Positions 25,807-38,949 of a DNA stretch of 64,000 bases are shown here, piece after piece. Source of the DNA: Trogon surrucura (Eukaryota; Chordata; Aves; Trogoniformes; Trogonidae); assembly GCA_020746105.1 (NCBI GenBank), contig CM036634.1, positions 2,363,556 to 2,427,555 on the forward strand. Direction: 5' to 3'. Both the position numbers and the translations under genes were made by a program. Position 1 is the stretch's first letter; each line of letters opens with the position of its first letter. The notes under the pieces were generated by a model. That model was not told where the DNA came from, ran no database searches, and saw only the letters and a list, made by a program, of their open reading frames with translations.

Positions 25807-28800
25807 AGACAACCTAGTAATGCTGAAGGGGTGGTTGGGCATTTCAGACCGTTGCTGGCAAGCACAATTTGATATTCTTTCAAGTCTGTGTGTGTTCCTT
25901 TAGTGTTCTGTGGTGGAGTAGTGCACTTCCTTGTGTACAGTCTAGCGCAGGGGGTTTGCAAGTTGGTGCTGTAGTAGCACAAGTAATACGAAAAAAATGC
26001 TCCCCAGAAGTACACTCATTTTAATATTGACTTGGCAGCTTTAAAAGGGCACAACTGTTTTCAACAGAAGATCCCAAATCGAATTTGGGCTCCTGGAGGA
26101 TTTGTTTCTAGGGAGCGTGTATTTACATGGGAGCATCCTTCTTGCTCGGACCAAACTTGCATCTCGCTTTCATTTTCAGCTCCAAGTATCGCTTTAAAAA
26201 TAGCCGGGGTTCCCCAACATCAACTGCTAGTCGCAAAGAAGAACCACCTAATAAAAATGTGCTGCTCTGGCGGACCTTGAGCTATTACTAGAACGCTGCG
26301 TTGGGCTCCCTCTGCTCACCGCTGGGAAGCGTGTACCGCAGGGGTGACAGGCCTGCGATGCCGGGGGTGACAGCTCGCCCCCTTCCCTGCTGTGGCTTCA
26401 GCTAGTTACGCAGCCTGGCGTTAGGGTGATCCCTATACTGTGAAATGATAATGACATCTGAACGTAAACCACTGTGATACCGTATAGGAAGGCTGGCTTT
26501 TCGGATCGGGAGTCTTCTTAGCCTCTTAGTGAGATGATGCCTGGTTTTCTTAGCATCTCACAGATGTAAAAGGTTTAAGCAGTCTTCCTTGTGCCTTGCG
26601 CTGGGAATTTTAATTCTGGTAAATCCTGACTCTCGTTCCCTGCCTCAGTCGGTGTGAAAAATGTTGTTTCTCACGTGTGGCTTAATTCACTTTCCTGAGC
26701 AGGATTGCAGTAGTGCATATGGAAATGTGACTGGAGCTTTTTGGGGCGTTCTCTCTTTTGTTTCTTTGAGATAGGAAACATTCTCGTGTGTTGCTCTCGT
26801 AGACCGTGCCCCGTGGCAATACGTACGTGTACGGGTCTACCACAGATGAGCTCGAACTTACACGAAGATTCGCTTATGAAAACGCAGAAAAATCAACAGC
26901 CTTTTAAAATTTGTTTTTGGTGAAAGATAGAAGGTGCTTATTTCTGTGTCACTTCTCACTAAAGCACTTCCCTCTGCTTTCTTTAGTCAGCCCGTGTAAC
27001 AGCCTGGTGTAGGGCTCTTGCTTATGGAAAGCGCATTAATTACGGAGTAAAAGGTGCAGTCTGTCCCCCTCTGCCACTTTTTCCCTTTCCCCCTTTACTC
27101 TTATTCCATGCCTTGGTGACCCTAGAAGGGTTCATCAGCTCACATTTAAGCCTGTATAAGGGAACTGACCAAGGGGAAAATTTTTCCCTCTTCTCCAGCT
27201 CTCTGTCCTCTATTCATCTCTCGCCCCACCAAGTTTTGGCAGCAACATGGATTGAAGCGAGATCAAAGTGGCTGCGTAACCACAATCCACGTCTTGGAGA
27301 AGGGAATTTGAAACTTGCTCGGTAACATTTTATTAAATTCATCTTTTAGCTTTTAAAGAGCTAAAAGTGCCTTATCTGCACCGTGTTGTCGCCTATTCTT
27401 ATAGCTTCATATTTGCCCATAAAATACAATATTCTGCATCTTGGTAACGATGCGTTTGTTGCTAACAGCTGTGAGACATGAGTTTCAAAATATACTGGTT
27501 TCTTACAGTATGAAATCCTGACTCTTTTTCTCTTTTTTGAGTCTCTGGCTTACCAGGAATTTTTAAAATCTAAGTCTAGCCTATCTGCAGTTTTTTTACT
27601 GTCAGGTTTTTATGACTCTCAGTTCACTTATGTCCACAATATTACTGATTTTGTGGGCAGCTCTAGGTGAGTTACAAAATCCTTTACAGGAACGTCGTGT
27701 AGTGACTGTGTCAAGTATTTTTATTAAAAAAAGAAAATAAAAAATTCTTTGCTGACAGAACGGGCTAACGGGTTAAATTATTTTGAATCAGCTGATTTCA
27801 TTTTTAGCCCAGTGTTTCTGGTCATTTAACTTTGCACGTGTATTTTAATACAATTTTAGTTGAGTTCTCTGTGCTTCTCCTTCTGGCAGGAGTTGCGGGA
27901 TTCTTGTCTTTGCAGGAATGACAGCACGGAAGCCGGTGAAATGAACCTACATGACCAGTCATGCAGCAGATTTATTTACTTCTTTCTACATTAAGGAAGA
28001 TTAATTGGAAAGAATTCTTCAGGTGGTGGTGTTGGTTTTTTTTAAAGGGCTGAGGGATTTTGGCAGACTGCCTAACGACTAGAGCTTCGTTTGGTGTCAC
28101 TGGTCAAGACAGTATTGATGTTAAAGAACCAGAGCTGTGTCTGGCTGCGTTTTTGCGCTGTTGCTGCCTTCCCAGCCCAGAGCCAGGAACCTGGGCCAGG
28201 GCCCGCTGGGGCGGGCAGCGCCGTTTGCTTTGCAGGTCAGGGACGGGCACACGTGTAAAATGGCCACGTGAGCTGGTTTTGGTGTTCGCTGAGCACTTCT
28301 GCTTAGATGTGAGGTACAAAAATGTTCTAGTACCGAGCTCTTAAATATGTTTTTTTTGTATAAAGGAAGAAAAGGATCTGCATTCTTTAACACAGTGTGC
28401 CAGAGTTTATTCTGCTCAGGTTTTTACTTCCTCCAGCCCGCCCCCTTTTTTTTATTTTCTGCCCATATGTCAGATTACTTGGTTTGGGAAACATCTGATA
28501 GTCCATTGTAAGACTCTGATGTTTGACATTTCCTTCCTCCTTCAGTTAAAAAAATAAAAAAGTAAAAAAAAAAAGTAGGGGAAAGAGAGAAGATTCCTTT
28601 ATGTACTTACAGATTTGCTTATAGGTTGGCTCTCTTGTTGGCAACATGTCTTTTGTCGTGTTTTTGATGTGTTGGGCTACTTTTTAAGAGGGGATTTTTT
28701 TAATTTGGAAGATGCGCAGATACCTACTTTCAATGCTGTCTTTTTGAAGGGGACTTGCAAAGCTTTTCCTCTCTCAGAACGAGGGAGGGATTCCCTGGTG

Positions 28801-29231
28801 AGCAAGTTGCACGTTTGTTTGCTTGCTTCTGTGTGCTGTCTGAAGTGTGCGGTGGTCGTTTTACATGTTATTAGCCGTTCTCAACCATTTGCTCAGAAGT
28901 TCACGTATGATTCCCATTTGTGAAGAGACTGGCTCGAGTGTTACAGAACTCCGAGGTACCTTTCAGGATCCTTGGTAAAATAGTGTCCATAACCTCTCCT
29001 GCAGGGTAGTTCGCTAGGTTTGTTAAAATGAAATGAACGTATTCAGTTCCTCCTATCTTTTGTCTTGGAGATGGCATTTTTTCATATCTTGAATATTCTT
29101 GACTTGAAAGCATCTTCTGAAGTAATGGCTAAACCTCATCCCTATGGATTCTGGCCATTCTTATCACGTTGCCCTTCCACGTCTCTGTCTGATGAACTCG
29201 GTTCCAGCTTTTTTACACTGGAGGAGAGCTG

Positions 29232-29771
29232 ATGAGCCAGGTGCCAGTTTGGAACTGGGTGCTGGGATGTGCTCAATCAGTTAAGGGACTGGAGATTTCC
29301 TCGGCAAAGCATTTGCTGGATCCTCACTCAAGGATGGCAGCTCTGAGGGTGATCAGTGATGCTGCTCCTCACGTGCTGCTGGAGACCTCGGTGGTACCTG
29401 GCTGGAGGACCCTGCATGGCAACAGCTTTCTTGAGTCACAACAGAAGCCCATCCAAGTGTCCTGTCTTGGCGGTGGCCAGCGGTTGGTTGGCTTTGCTGG
29501 ATTTAAGGAAGTGGTGTGCTCGTGCTTACCGGTGTCACAGCTGCGATGCCGTCAGTGCCAGCAACCCGTGTTACGTGTGGCTTTTTGTATTTGGGCAGTC
29601 ACCTCGAGGTTTGCTGGAGCCACTCATGGCAGTGCTGCGATTCTTCTGGGAGAAGAGCAGGGCACCCAGAAAATCTCCTGCAAAAGTGTGCTCTCCCCTG
29701 GAAATATTAGCACTTACCTGGAGAAATGTGTGAGGGTAGGTCAAGGGCGTAGTAGAATTTCCCTTGAATAA
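29232..29771 (+). other. Unexplained 179-codon open frame in intron 1
   Basis: This is one of the longer frames outside CpG islands and CR1. A second long frame overlaps it on the same strand. The predicted product is Ser/Val/Cys-rich with no motif, signal peptide or repeat I recognise, and the segment has no splice-site pair that would make it an exon. It is probably a chance opening or the fossil of an unrecognised repeat. Confidence 0.15.
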
Positions 29772-31550
29772 TCTCCCAGAATCTGGGTACGTTTGGTTGA
29801 GAGATTTCTTGAACCACGTAGATACTTAATAGACAGTTTTTAAACTAGTACCTAAGTTTTTATCTCGACACAGAAAGTTCAACCATCTCATTTTGATTGG
29901 AGTCTGCATTCTGCTAATTTAATTCCATACCTGGAAGACACAACCAGGACCTGTTCTCTACAGACCCTCAGAATTCCCTTCTTCGAGACTGAACAGTCTT
30001 AATCCTTGAATGCTTTTTGCTGCATGGACTATACACTTTTTGACCGTTCCTGTATTTTTTTTTCTGTTTTCTCTAGTTTTTGATGTGCCAAAACAAGAAG
30101 TGCAGGTAGCGCTGAAGATGCAGAGCTACATGTGAACCGTGATGGCCTGGCGATTTCTGTGTCACCTTCTGTTTCCTTCATCAGTATTTGTAACGTTTGG
30201 CTTTTGCCAACCTGTGTTTGCAGTGGACTCTAGGAAGATACTGTTTCTCTTTCCGTACCTCAGCATGTGCTCATTTCCCTCTGCTACGTTTTATTTTAGT
30301 CTTTTACTTAAGCATTTAACCTTGAAATTCCGTGACTGTTGGGATACATATCAGCAATACGGACCCTTCTGTCGGATTGTGCTGTCTTTGATACTCACCA
30401 CTTAAAACTTCTTTGTTGGCAGCTTCTGCGTCGGCTGGAACTGCTGAAATTTGAACATTACTGTTTGAGTCCTTTTATATTTTCCATTGGGAAGGATGGT
30501 ACTTAGTTGCCTCCTCGCATTCCTTTTGAGACTAGCGTGACTTTTGTTTCTTTGAAACAATCTGGTCTTCCTGGCTTCCTCTCCTCCCGCATAGGCAGAA
30601 CCACGCTGACATGTGGGAGAGAGAGGAAAAAATACCTCATTTCTCTTAGTACTGTTTAGGTATAACAGCTCATGCTGTTAGTTTGTGGCTTTTAATAATG
30701 GTGTATGTGGACTCTGTTTTAGAAGTACCTTGGTTTTCTGGTCCTTGGGACTACGATAGAGTATCTCAAATATCCTCAGGTACACAAGTCCCTCGGGAAG
30801 ATACCTGATAATAGGATTTTGGTTACAGCTAAATCCTTCACTGAGACCTGGCGAAGATAAAAGGTGACGTACAAATGCCCTGACACTGTTGCTTGTCACA
30901 AACAGCGCTGAAGCAGTAGCATTTGGATTATCTGTTGCAGGGGCTCAGAGGGAAGAGGGCAGCATGGGAGGAGGAGGTTTACCCGGCAGAAGGCTGGCTC
31001 GGGCACACGTGCTGCAGGCAGTGGTGTGCTCAGCCTCTTGCTTGGTTTTAAGGGCAAACGAGCGACAACAGAGGATAATTGTTTTTTCATCTGGCGTTTT
31101 TAAAAGGCTGTTAGTAGCTGTACTTTATCCTTTTCTTTCCAGCCACTTGATTGTGTGCTTATATGGGGAAGGATTCAAGTCAAACGTGTGAATCCGCTGT
31201 TGATCAGCTGCACACAGAGGAGAGTGATGCTCAGCTCAGCTGCGTGTTCAGCTCTTCAGAGCACTGAGCATGGCACAGTTTTCCTGCTGGCCCTGGGAGA
31301 GCTGTTTCAGAATTAGATGATTTTTTATTTTTTTGATACTTTGGGTTTTTTCCCCGTTCTTGAGTTCAGAGTATGAAAAGGTTTGGCGAACTTTGTGCAG
31401 TTATGGCAGATGTCTGCCAGCAGCTTGGCCGAACAGAAATGTCAGATTAAAGCTGAGCCTGGACTCGTTCCGCAGGTGCTGAGGCCTCTGGGAAGGGGAA
31501 GAAGGGGAAAGCCTTGAGGGAAGGGAATATAAATCATTCCCTGCTTTTGC

Positions 31551-31571
31551 TTTTTTTTTTTTTTTTTTTTT
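31551..31571. repeat. T21 homopolymer tract
   Basis: Twenty-one T residues sit in intron 1. No gene-like sequence or target duplication is visible beside it, so a retropseudogene tail is not supported. Confidence 0.8.
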
Positions 31572-32829
31572 AGATGGATAGGGTACAGAGGGGATGCTAA
31601 TATGTCGTTTAGTACATAACATGATTTCAGGAGACTGCACAGGGTTGAGATGGTTTGTCTTGTTTTTAAAGCCAAGAGAGTTAGAGATAAGAGGATGTCT
31701 GTGTACAGATGCTTGTTGCTGCCTCAGCCTCCCTGTAGAGAGTCGTGCTATCCAAACAGGAATCTTCCTCGGAGTGTAAAGATAATACATAGCTAGGAAG
31801 AGAACTATTTCTTTAGTTAAGCAGTTTCCTCTGTTTCTGGGTGTGTTTCTTGCTTCTGTTCTTGCAATTCACTTGGGGGGGATTTACGCAGATGTTACTC
31901 GGTATTTTATTTCGGTGGGAGTAGGGGACAAGTTCTTGTCAGCGTGTGTGTTTGCCTTCCGCATCAGCACACGGTGCTACAGAGTATTTTTCGGTCCTCC
32001 TGTCTTCCTCCTTTTGTCCTTCCTTCCTAGTGAGGTGTATCAAGATGACGTAAATTTCTATCTGGTATTTAAGCGGCTGGAGTAAAGTGTGAAATGATAT
32101 TTTGCTGCTGTGTGAGGATGATGTAGTGAAATGAAATAGTGTGACCAAAACAGATGGTGCTGGTCCTGAATCTGTCTGCAAGATCTTATAGCATTTAATT
32201 AAAATGGTGCTGTAATTCCCATGACACCTGTAACTACAGTTTAAATTCTTGGACTGTGAACTAAGGGCTTTCTTTTGCAGATTTTTACTCATGTGAGTAG
32301 TCCTTAGTATGAGTCTCTAGCGGCTTTGGAATAGCTACTTACTTGAGTGAAGCTCTCTAAGAAGAGATTCTGATAAAACTGGCAAATATATAAATGGCAT
32401 TTACATGGTTTATATTCCAAATTGAAGCATAATTTGTAGACTAAAGATGTGTAGCAACTACAGTATCTAGAAGCAGACAAAAGTTTAGGTTAGGTTGAGA
32501 TTGTGCCTAACTTCAGAGGCTGGTAAACACAGCATTTAAAGATACCCTGGACAACTTAACCCCTTCCCCTTGGTTAGAAGGGTGTATGATGACAAGTTTT
32601 GCATTTTTATGTTCCATTTGCTTAACTGAAACATGTCTGTAGAAGTCCCTGACTTAAGGGATGAGGTGTGATTTGGGGTTTTTTTTTGCATTATTTGCTT
32701 CTTTTCGTAGGAGAATTGGAGAAGCTTCTGTTTGAAACGCTGTGCAGACCTGGATTTGTTTGAGTGGCACCTCAGGACAGGCAGTTGGGAAGTGTTTTTA
32801 TACCCGGCTTTTGTTTTGGTTTTGTTTCA

Positions 32830-32950
32830 GAGAGGAGAACTGAGAGGGATAAAGTGACCTGACCAACGCGCTGTTGAAAGCCTTTGAGCGAGTCAGGATT
32901 AGAGCCGAGGGCCCGCGGGATGGATGTCTAGTCGTTCTGCTCATCCTAAG
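32830..32950 (-). repeat. Ancient MIR-like SINE relic
   Basis: The plus strand reads GAGGAGAACTGAG, then AAAGTGACCTGACC, then GGATTAGAGCC. This is the order of motifs in the reverse complement of the MIR core (CTCAGTTTCC, GGTCACTT, GGCTCTAATCC). Divergence is high, as expected of an amniote-age copy. An L2-type 3' end is an alternative because it shares similar words. Confidence 0.45.
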
Positions 32951-35900
32951 AGCCTTCAAGACTTCTCTGTAGATCTTCCCCTCCTTTTCAAGTATATTCT
33001 TCCTATTTTGGAGGTGTTAGGCTGCTCTGTTCTACGCTTTGGGGCCTGAATCCACCTTAGCTCTGAAGCAGGAAAAGTAGCAAGTGATTATATACTTTTA
33101 GCCATTGTTTTGCACGTAGAGAAGTACAATAATAGAGAAACAAGTGCTTTACGCTTGGTGTGGCCAAATAGCAGAATTTCTTGATCTTCTGATGCTCCAT
33201 CTCTTTCTGGTTTTGCTGTGTCTGTATTCTTGTACAAGCTCTCCAAGAGAGCTTTGTGTCTTAAAATGGTTGAAATTGCTCAAATCTCCTGGAGAAGTTA
33301 ATTTAGAATTGGTCAGTCCATTTCCTGCACAACATACATAGTCCAAAAAGCATTTGGTGGAGATGAGGAGGGGAAAATATACCCAAGCAGGAGGTGGAAG
33401 ATGTGTTTTGTTTGTGTTCCATCTGCGAGGACTGCAGAAGAGGGAAATAGTCACAGTGGCTACACAACACTAATTCTGTCTTGGAGGTTGCTGGAAGCAC
33501 GCCAGGATGGAGTTGTGCAGAGCAAAATGTTACTGGGGAATTGTGATTTTTTAGCAGCCTCGAACTCTGCCAGTCTGGAAGGAGAGCTAAGGAGATCAAC
33601 AGAAGACCCTGCCTGCCTATCTTGTGTTCTGCTTTAAGTCTGAGGGAGGAGGGGAGAAAAAAAAAAAGCTTAGGTTCTAGCTCTAGTAGGAATTGATGGT
33701 TCTGGCTGGTGTCCTGGAGTTAAAATGGCCACAGCTCTCGGCTGTCGCAGGCAGACACGAAGGTGGCCATAGTTAGGGCAGCAATTAATGACTGTAAGAG
33801 AAAGTGCTACTTTACTTTCTCTCTCTCTTCTGCTTGCTTGTATGTATGGGGAGTACCAGAGGTCTGAATACTCTTAGTTTGTTTCTCTTGAAGCCGTTTC
33901 CCTCTGCAGCTCGTAAAAGTTGAGAGAGTCGCCCAGGAGGAAGGAAACCTGTGTTCACACGCCTGTCCCAAGGGCGGTAGATGCCGTTCCTTCTCTGGCC
34001 GTGTTTCTGAATGAAAGCGTTGGCACGGCCCTGTTTGCGTTAGTGCCTGGTTCTCGGGTGTGCTTGGGGTGGGCTTGGATGCCTACGTGGGGTTGGGGGC
34101 TTGTGTACATTCTTCTGTGCTTTGGGGTGCATCAGAAACTGATCTCCTCGTGGCGTGGGAAATCTAGGGTGAAACATTGAATGTTAGTAAAGATTTTGGA
34201 TATCACTGTTAAATCAGAGATCTGATTTCTCTGTCTCATTACAGGCTTGGCCCAGTGGATTTAAAACATCTTTTAAGGCGTCTTACACTTAATTCTGTGT
34301 CAAATTGCAGTTAACTGAGTTTAGAGGAAAATAATTTAAAAAACACCCCGTATCTGGGAGGCTGAACCCTTCGCAGCACAGTCCTCCAAAATAGATGTTT
34401 CTGTATAAACCGAAGGAAAATGTCTCTTGCATAATTCATGATTTAATAACAATGTTGGTTGGTAGTAGGTATTTGTAAGTTCTTTTTTTGTCAGCCTTTT
34501 TAGTGTTAAGAACATTGTAGCAACTGTAATAAGCCAAGACTAGGCGTAAGGGAAAAGATGCAAGAAACACGATCGATTACATCACCTGGCAAGACTTTTG
34601 CTTTGTTCTGCATTCATTTCCAACCACTTGTGAGTAAAGCAGCACGTTCACGGTTTTGCCCTCAGGTTGGCAGTCTTGGTTTCTCTCGTGGCAAGTGCTT
34701 CAGGCTGCTTTAGTCCCAGCAGTCTTACTGAAAGGAGCAGCTTTGCTCTCCTCTGTCTTACTGGTACAAGCTTCTCCATATCTATTTAATGAACCAGATG
34801 TGGGGACCGATCAGAGTGGAGGGAAGAAATGTTTGACAGAACACGTCCCAGTTTTAATCTGTTCACCTCGGTGCGAGTCTCTGCAAAGGGCAGCCCTGCA
34901 GGGAAGTGGGGTGGTGGCAGTCCAGAGCAGGTGGCTGGTGCAGGGAAGGCAGGCCAGTCCGGGACTGCTTTTGGCACCCGTGCTTGCTTTTGCTGGTTTG
35001 AGGTGTGCGTTAACAACAGCCTCTACAGCTTCTGCTTTGTCTGGTTGGAGCTGCCACTGGAAGGGGGGATCCCCCTGCGCCAGGCTCTGGGCTCTGCCTT
35101 CTCACCCCTGCTCTGGTGGTGATGCGGCTGCAGGGTGAGCCGTCAGCCTACTGATCTGACAAATGGTTTTCTTTCTGTTTGTTCCCCGTCTTCCAGTCGG
35201 TGAGCTGATGCCGTTCGCCCAGGGACTGCACAGACACTGGATCTGATACCAGACTGGGGGCTGGAAAGGCAAGGCTGGGCCTGAGGAGGAGGCTGCCGTT
35301 TCGGCAGCAACCGGTGCTCTCTGCTGCTGAAGCGTAAATGAAACCGTGTTTAGTTCTTTAATAACCATCACCAGAACCACAGACCTCTGACTGTCTTGTG
35401 TGGAAAAAGCCTGCTACAGGTGGAGGGTTTTTAAAACTAGTAATGTTTGTTTAAATAAAGCAATATCAAAAACCTTCAGGTGGATGCAGATGTTCTCCCT
35501 GTAGTGTGTTAAATATTTTACACAAAACATCTGTAGATGCTTAGAATGTATGTGAAGTGTTCCTGGTGCAGTCTTCTCGTGTGTGCTACTTCTGGATTCA
35601 GATCTCCTTTTGAATTCAGTTTTAACACAAGGACAAAATCTAGAAGTTCCGAGGGATTAGTGTTAATGCTTACCTACTAAAAATTTAAATAGAAACAGAC
35701 ATATCTAAATAAATGCACCCAACTGCACCTCTGCGACTTTGACCAGGAAACTGTGAGACATGTCATTTTATTCTTCTAGTAACTCCCAAACTCCCAGTAC
35801 TTGTCTCTTGCTCTTCTTGGGAGTTGCTTTCTGTGTGGGTCATTGCTAATGATCCTCGTTAACTCCAGTAGTTCATCATTCCTCCCAGTCTGTAAAATTA

Positions 35901-37871
35901 GACACTCCAGAAGTCTGTTAGCGTAGAATTAAGTTGGACGCAGCTCTACTGGTTTCTTTGTGCTTTTCTTGACAATATTTCACCCGCAGTATGGATGGAG
36001 TATTATGGGTTGGTCCCTCTGAGCTACCAGAAAGCTGCAAGAGCTTGTCTTGAGTTGTTGCTGTGTTAATCAAGTCAGTGGTGCTATCGAGTAACCTTTT
36101 TTATTCAGTTGGGTTTTCTGTTTTTTTTTTTTGTTGTTCTCCTATTCTGTGTTTTTTTGTGGCTTACCCTATGTTCCTAGAGGATTATGACATATAAACA
36201 TTTAATGTTTTTTCCCTAGGTTGTCTATGCTGGCAGCAATCTTTCATGTTTTGTGATTCATAGTCATATTCGTTACGCTACTTCAGAAACCGCACGTTCC
36301 TTTTCCAAGCTATAGAGAGAGAGAGATCCACGTAGAACAGATGTAGATGTTTTGGAGAAGCGTGTGTAAGTACTCTCTCTTAGAGTATTAGGTGATGTGT
36401 GAGGTATTCCAGTGCTACACAGCACCCCACCGTGAAAAAACAGGTTTTTGTCCTTCCCTTCTGCCTCTTCCCTTTGCACTTCCACTCCTTCTTTTGTGCC
36501 AGGAGCATGGCATATATGCTGTGTATCTCAGCCCGTCTTGCCTGTCTTTTCTGATTTGCTTTCCTTTAGTTCTTCAAACCTTTTGAATGGATGATCAGCA
36601 TTTCTGGCTGAGAGCAGAAGGGGAGCGCAGCGAGTGTTTCCACTGCTGGGGCTTTCCCCCTCTCCCTGGCAGTGATTTCTCTTGTCAAAGGTATAGATGC
36701 TGTATTTGAGTTTTCGCAGCTCGTTGCTGCAGACCAGGCGGCTTTTCCTGTAGGACAACTTCAGAGCTGAGCGCGCCGGCTGTTCCTGAGCAGCCAAGGG
36801 AAGGTGTGAACACTGTAAATGCAGCAGAGGTAGTAACAGCCGTGAGAATGTGGTAACATGGGCTAGAAAGTGGAGCACAGGCCCACTGTGAACATAGTGT
36901 ATAATACAGAGTATATGCACACCGCTTTTTTATTTGGGACTGATAGGCTAGCTAGACTGAAAGTGACCCGAGTGTTCTCCCTCGTGTCCTTCCAGAGCAC
37001 GTGGAGAGAAAGGAGGGCACAGCAACAGCCGTAGGGATGAACTGGGAGTGGAGGAAGAGTGGGAGGAGAAGCCGGGCAGCAAGCTGGGGAGGGCAGAGGA
37101 AGAGTGATGGGCTGCGTGAGGGAAGTAAAGGAAAAGGTAGAAATCTGGGCACTTCAAAGATGGGAGGGACTGCAAGTGACAGCTGCTATTAGAAGTGGAA
37201 AGAGAGGAGAAAATGAGAACCATTGCTCTGCTGACCTGGTTCTGGCTGCCAACTCGCTCGTGGTGTGATTACTTTGTCAGCTTCTTCCCTGGCAGTTGTT
37301 CATCCACGTTGCTGTGCACTGTGACACCTGCACTTGTGCGGATTTTTTTTTTACCCTGTTTAGAGCAAAAATCCTTCCCAAAAGTCTGGGTAGCCGTTTT
37401 CCTGTTCTTCTTATTCTTTGATGGTTAATAAGAGAGTTCTGTCTGGTCAAGAGGTCGTAAATGGCAACAGTCTTTATTCTGCTTTTGTTCCTTTGAGTAG
37501 AAGAAAAAGTGTGTGGTAAACCTGTAACATCACAGTATGAAGTTGCATGTCACCGTTTTCAGTAAGTCACTCGTTTTCTTATGTCCTGTAGCATTTCCTT
37601 GTTGTGACTTTGAAGCAGGCTTTTGAGCTGACTCTGAATTCACTTGACAACCAAGCAGCATGTAGGGAACGGGCCTTATTGCCTCTCCTTGTTGGTTTTC
37701 TTCTGATTTGTAAGATTAGAATAATAATAATAAGGTTAGAAATGAATCAATCTGCTGGGTTGTGGTGAAAAACTTAAAGGTTGGGTTTTTTTGGTGTTGT
37801 TTCTAAAATTACTTTTTTTTTTTCCTTGAGGGGGGAAAAGAAAATATGGGAACAGGAGCAGTTTTTAAGTT

Positions 37872-38532
37872 AGAATCATAGAATGTCTTAGGTGGAAAGG
37901 GACCTCAGAGATCATCCAACCCAACCCCCTGCCATGGGCAGGGACGCCCTTAACCAGCCCAGGCTGCTCAAGGCTCATCCGACCTGGCCTTGAACATCTC
38001 CAGGGAGGGGGCAGCCACAGCCTCTCTGGGCAATCTGCTCCACAGTCTGGCCACCCTTGCACTGAAAGATTTTTTCCTAAGGTCCAATCTAAATCGTTTT
38101 GCTTTAACTTGAATCCATTTCCCCTTGTCCTATCACTGGACACTCCTGTCCAAAGTCCCTCCCCACCTCCCTGTAGGTCCCTTCAGGCACTGCAGGCAGG
38201 GATAAGGTGCCCCCGGAGTCTTCTCTTCTCCAGCTGCACAACCCCAGCTCCCTCAGCCTGTCCTTGCAGCAGAGCTGCTCCAGCCCCTGGGTCAGCTTCG
38301 TGGCCTCCTCTGGACTCATTCCAACAGCTCCATGTCCCTCTTACGGTGGGGACACCAGAACTGGACACAGCATTCGAGGTGGGGTCTCCCAGGAGCAGGA
38401 CCTTGCGCTGTGGCTTGTTGAACCTCCTGCAGTTTGCCCTGGCCCGTTTCTCCAGCCTGTCCAGGTCCCTCTGGATGCCATCCCTGCCCTCAAGCGAGTC
38501 CACTGCCCCACACAGCTCGGTGTCATCGGCAG
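37872..38532 (-). mobile_element. CR1 LINE fragment, minus strand
   Basis: The left edge (AGAATCATAGAATG) is the reverse complement of the CR1 3' terminal repeat. Minus-strand reading gives broken CR1 ORF2 carboxy-terminal segments: [25 protein letters not shown] and [11 protein letters not shown]. These fall in different frames and contain deletions, so the copy is 5'-truncated, frameshifted and inactive. It lies antisense in MED13L intron 1 and ends about 136 bp before exon 2, beyond the branch-point zone. Confidence 0.9.
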
Positions 38533-38625
38533 CTTCAGCTGGTTAGGGCTAAGTTCTAGGACTTAAAACAGTGACAATGAAACAAACCAGTACTGTGAAT
38601 ATAACTGAGTTTTGGAATAGAGTGA

Positions 38626-38949
<324 letters not shown>

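Noticed and set aside
31551-31800. T21 tract as the poly(A) tail of a reverse-strand retropseudogene
   Set aside because: The adjacent minus-strand sequence shows no gene similarity and no flanking duplication is visible.
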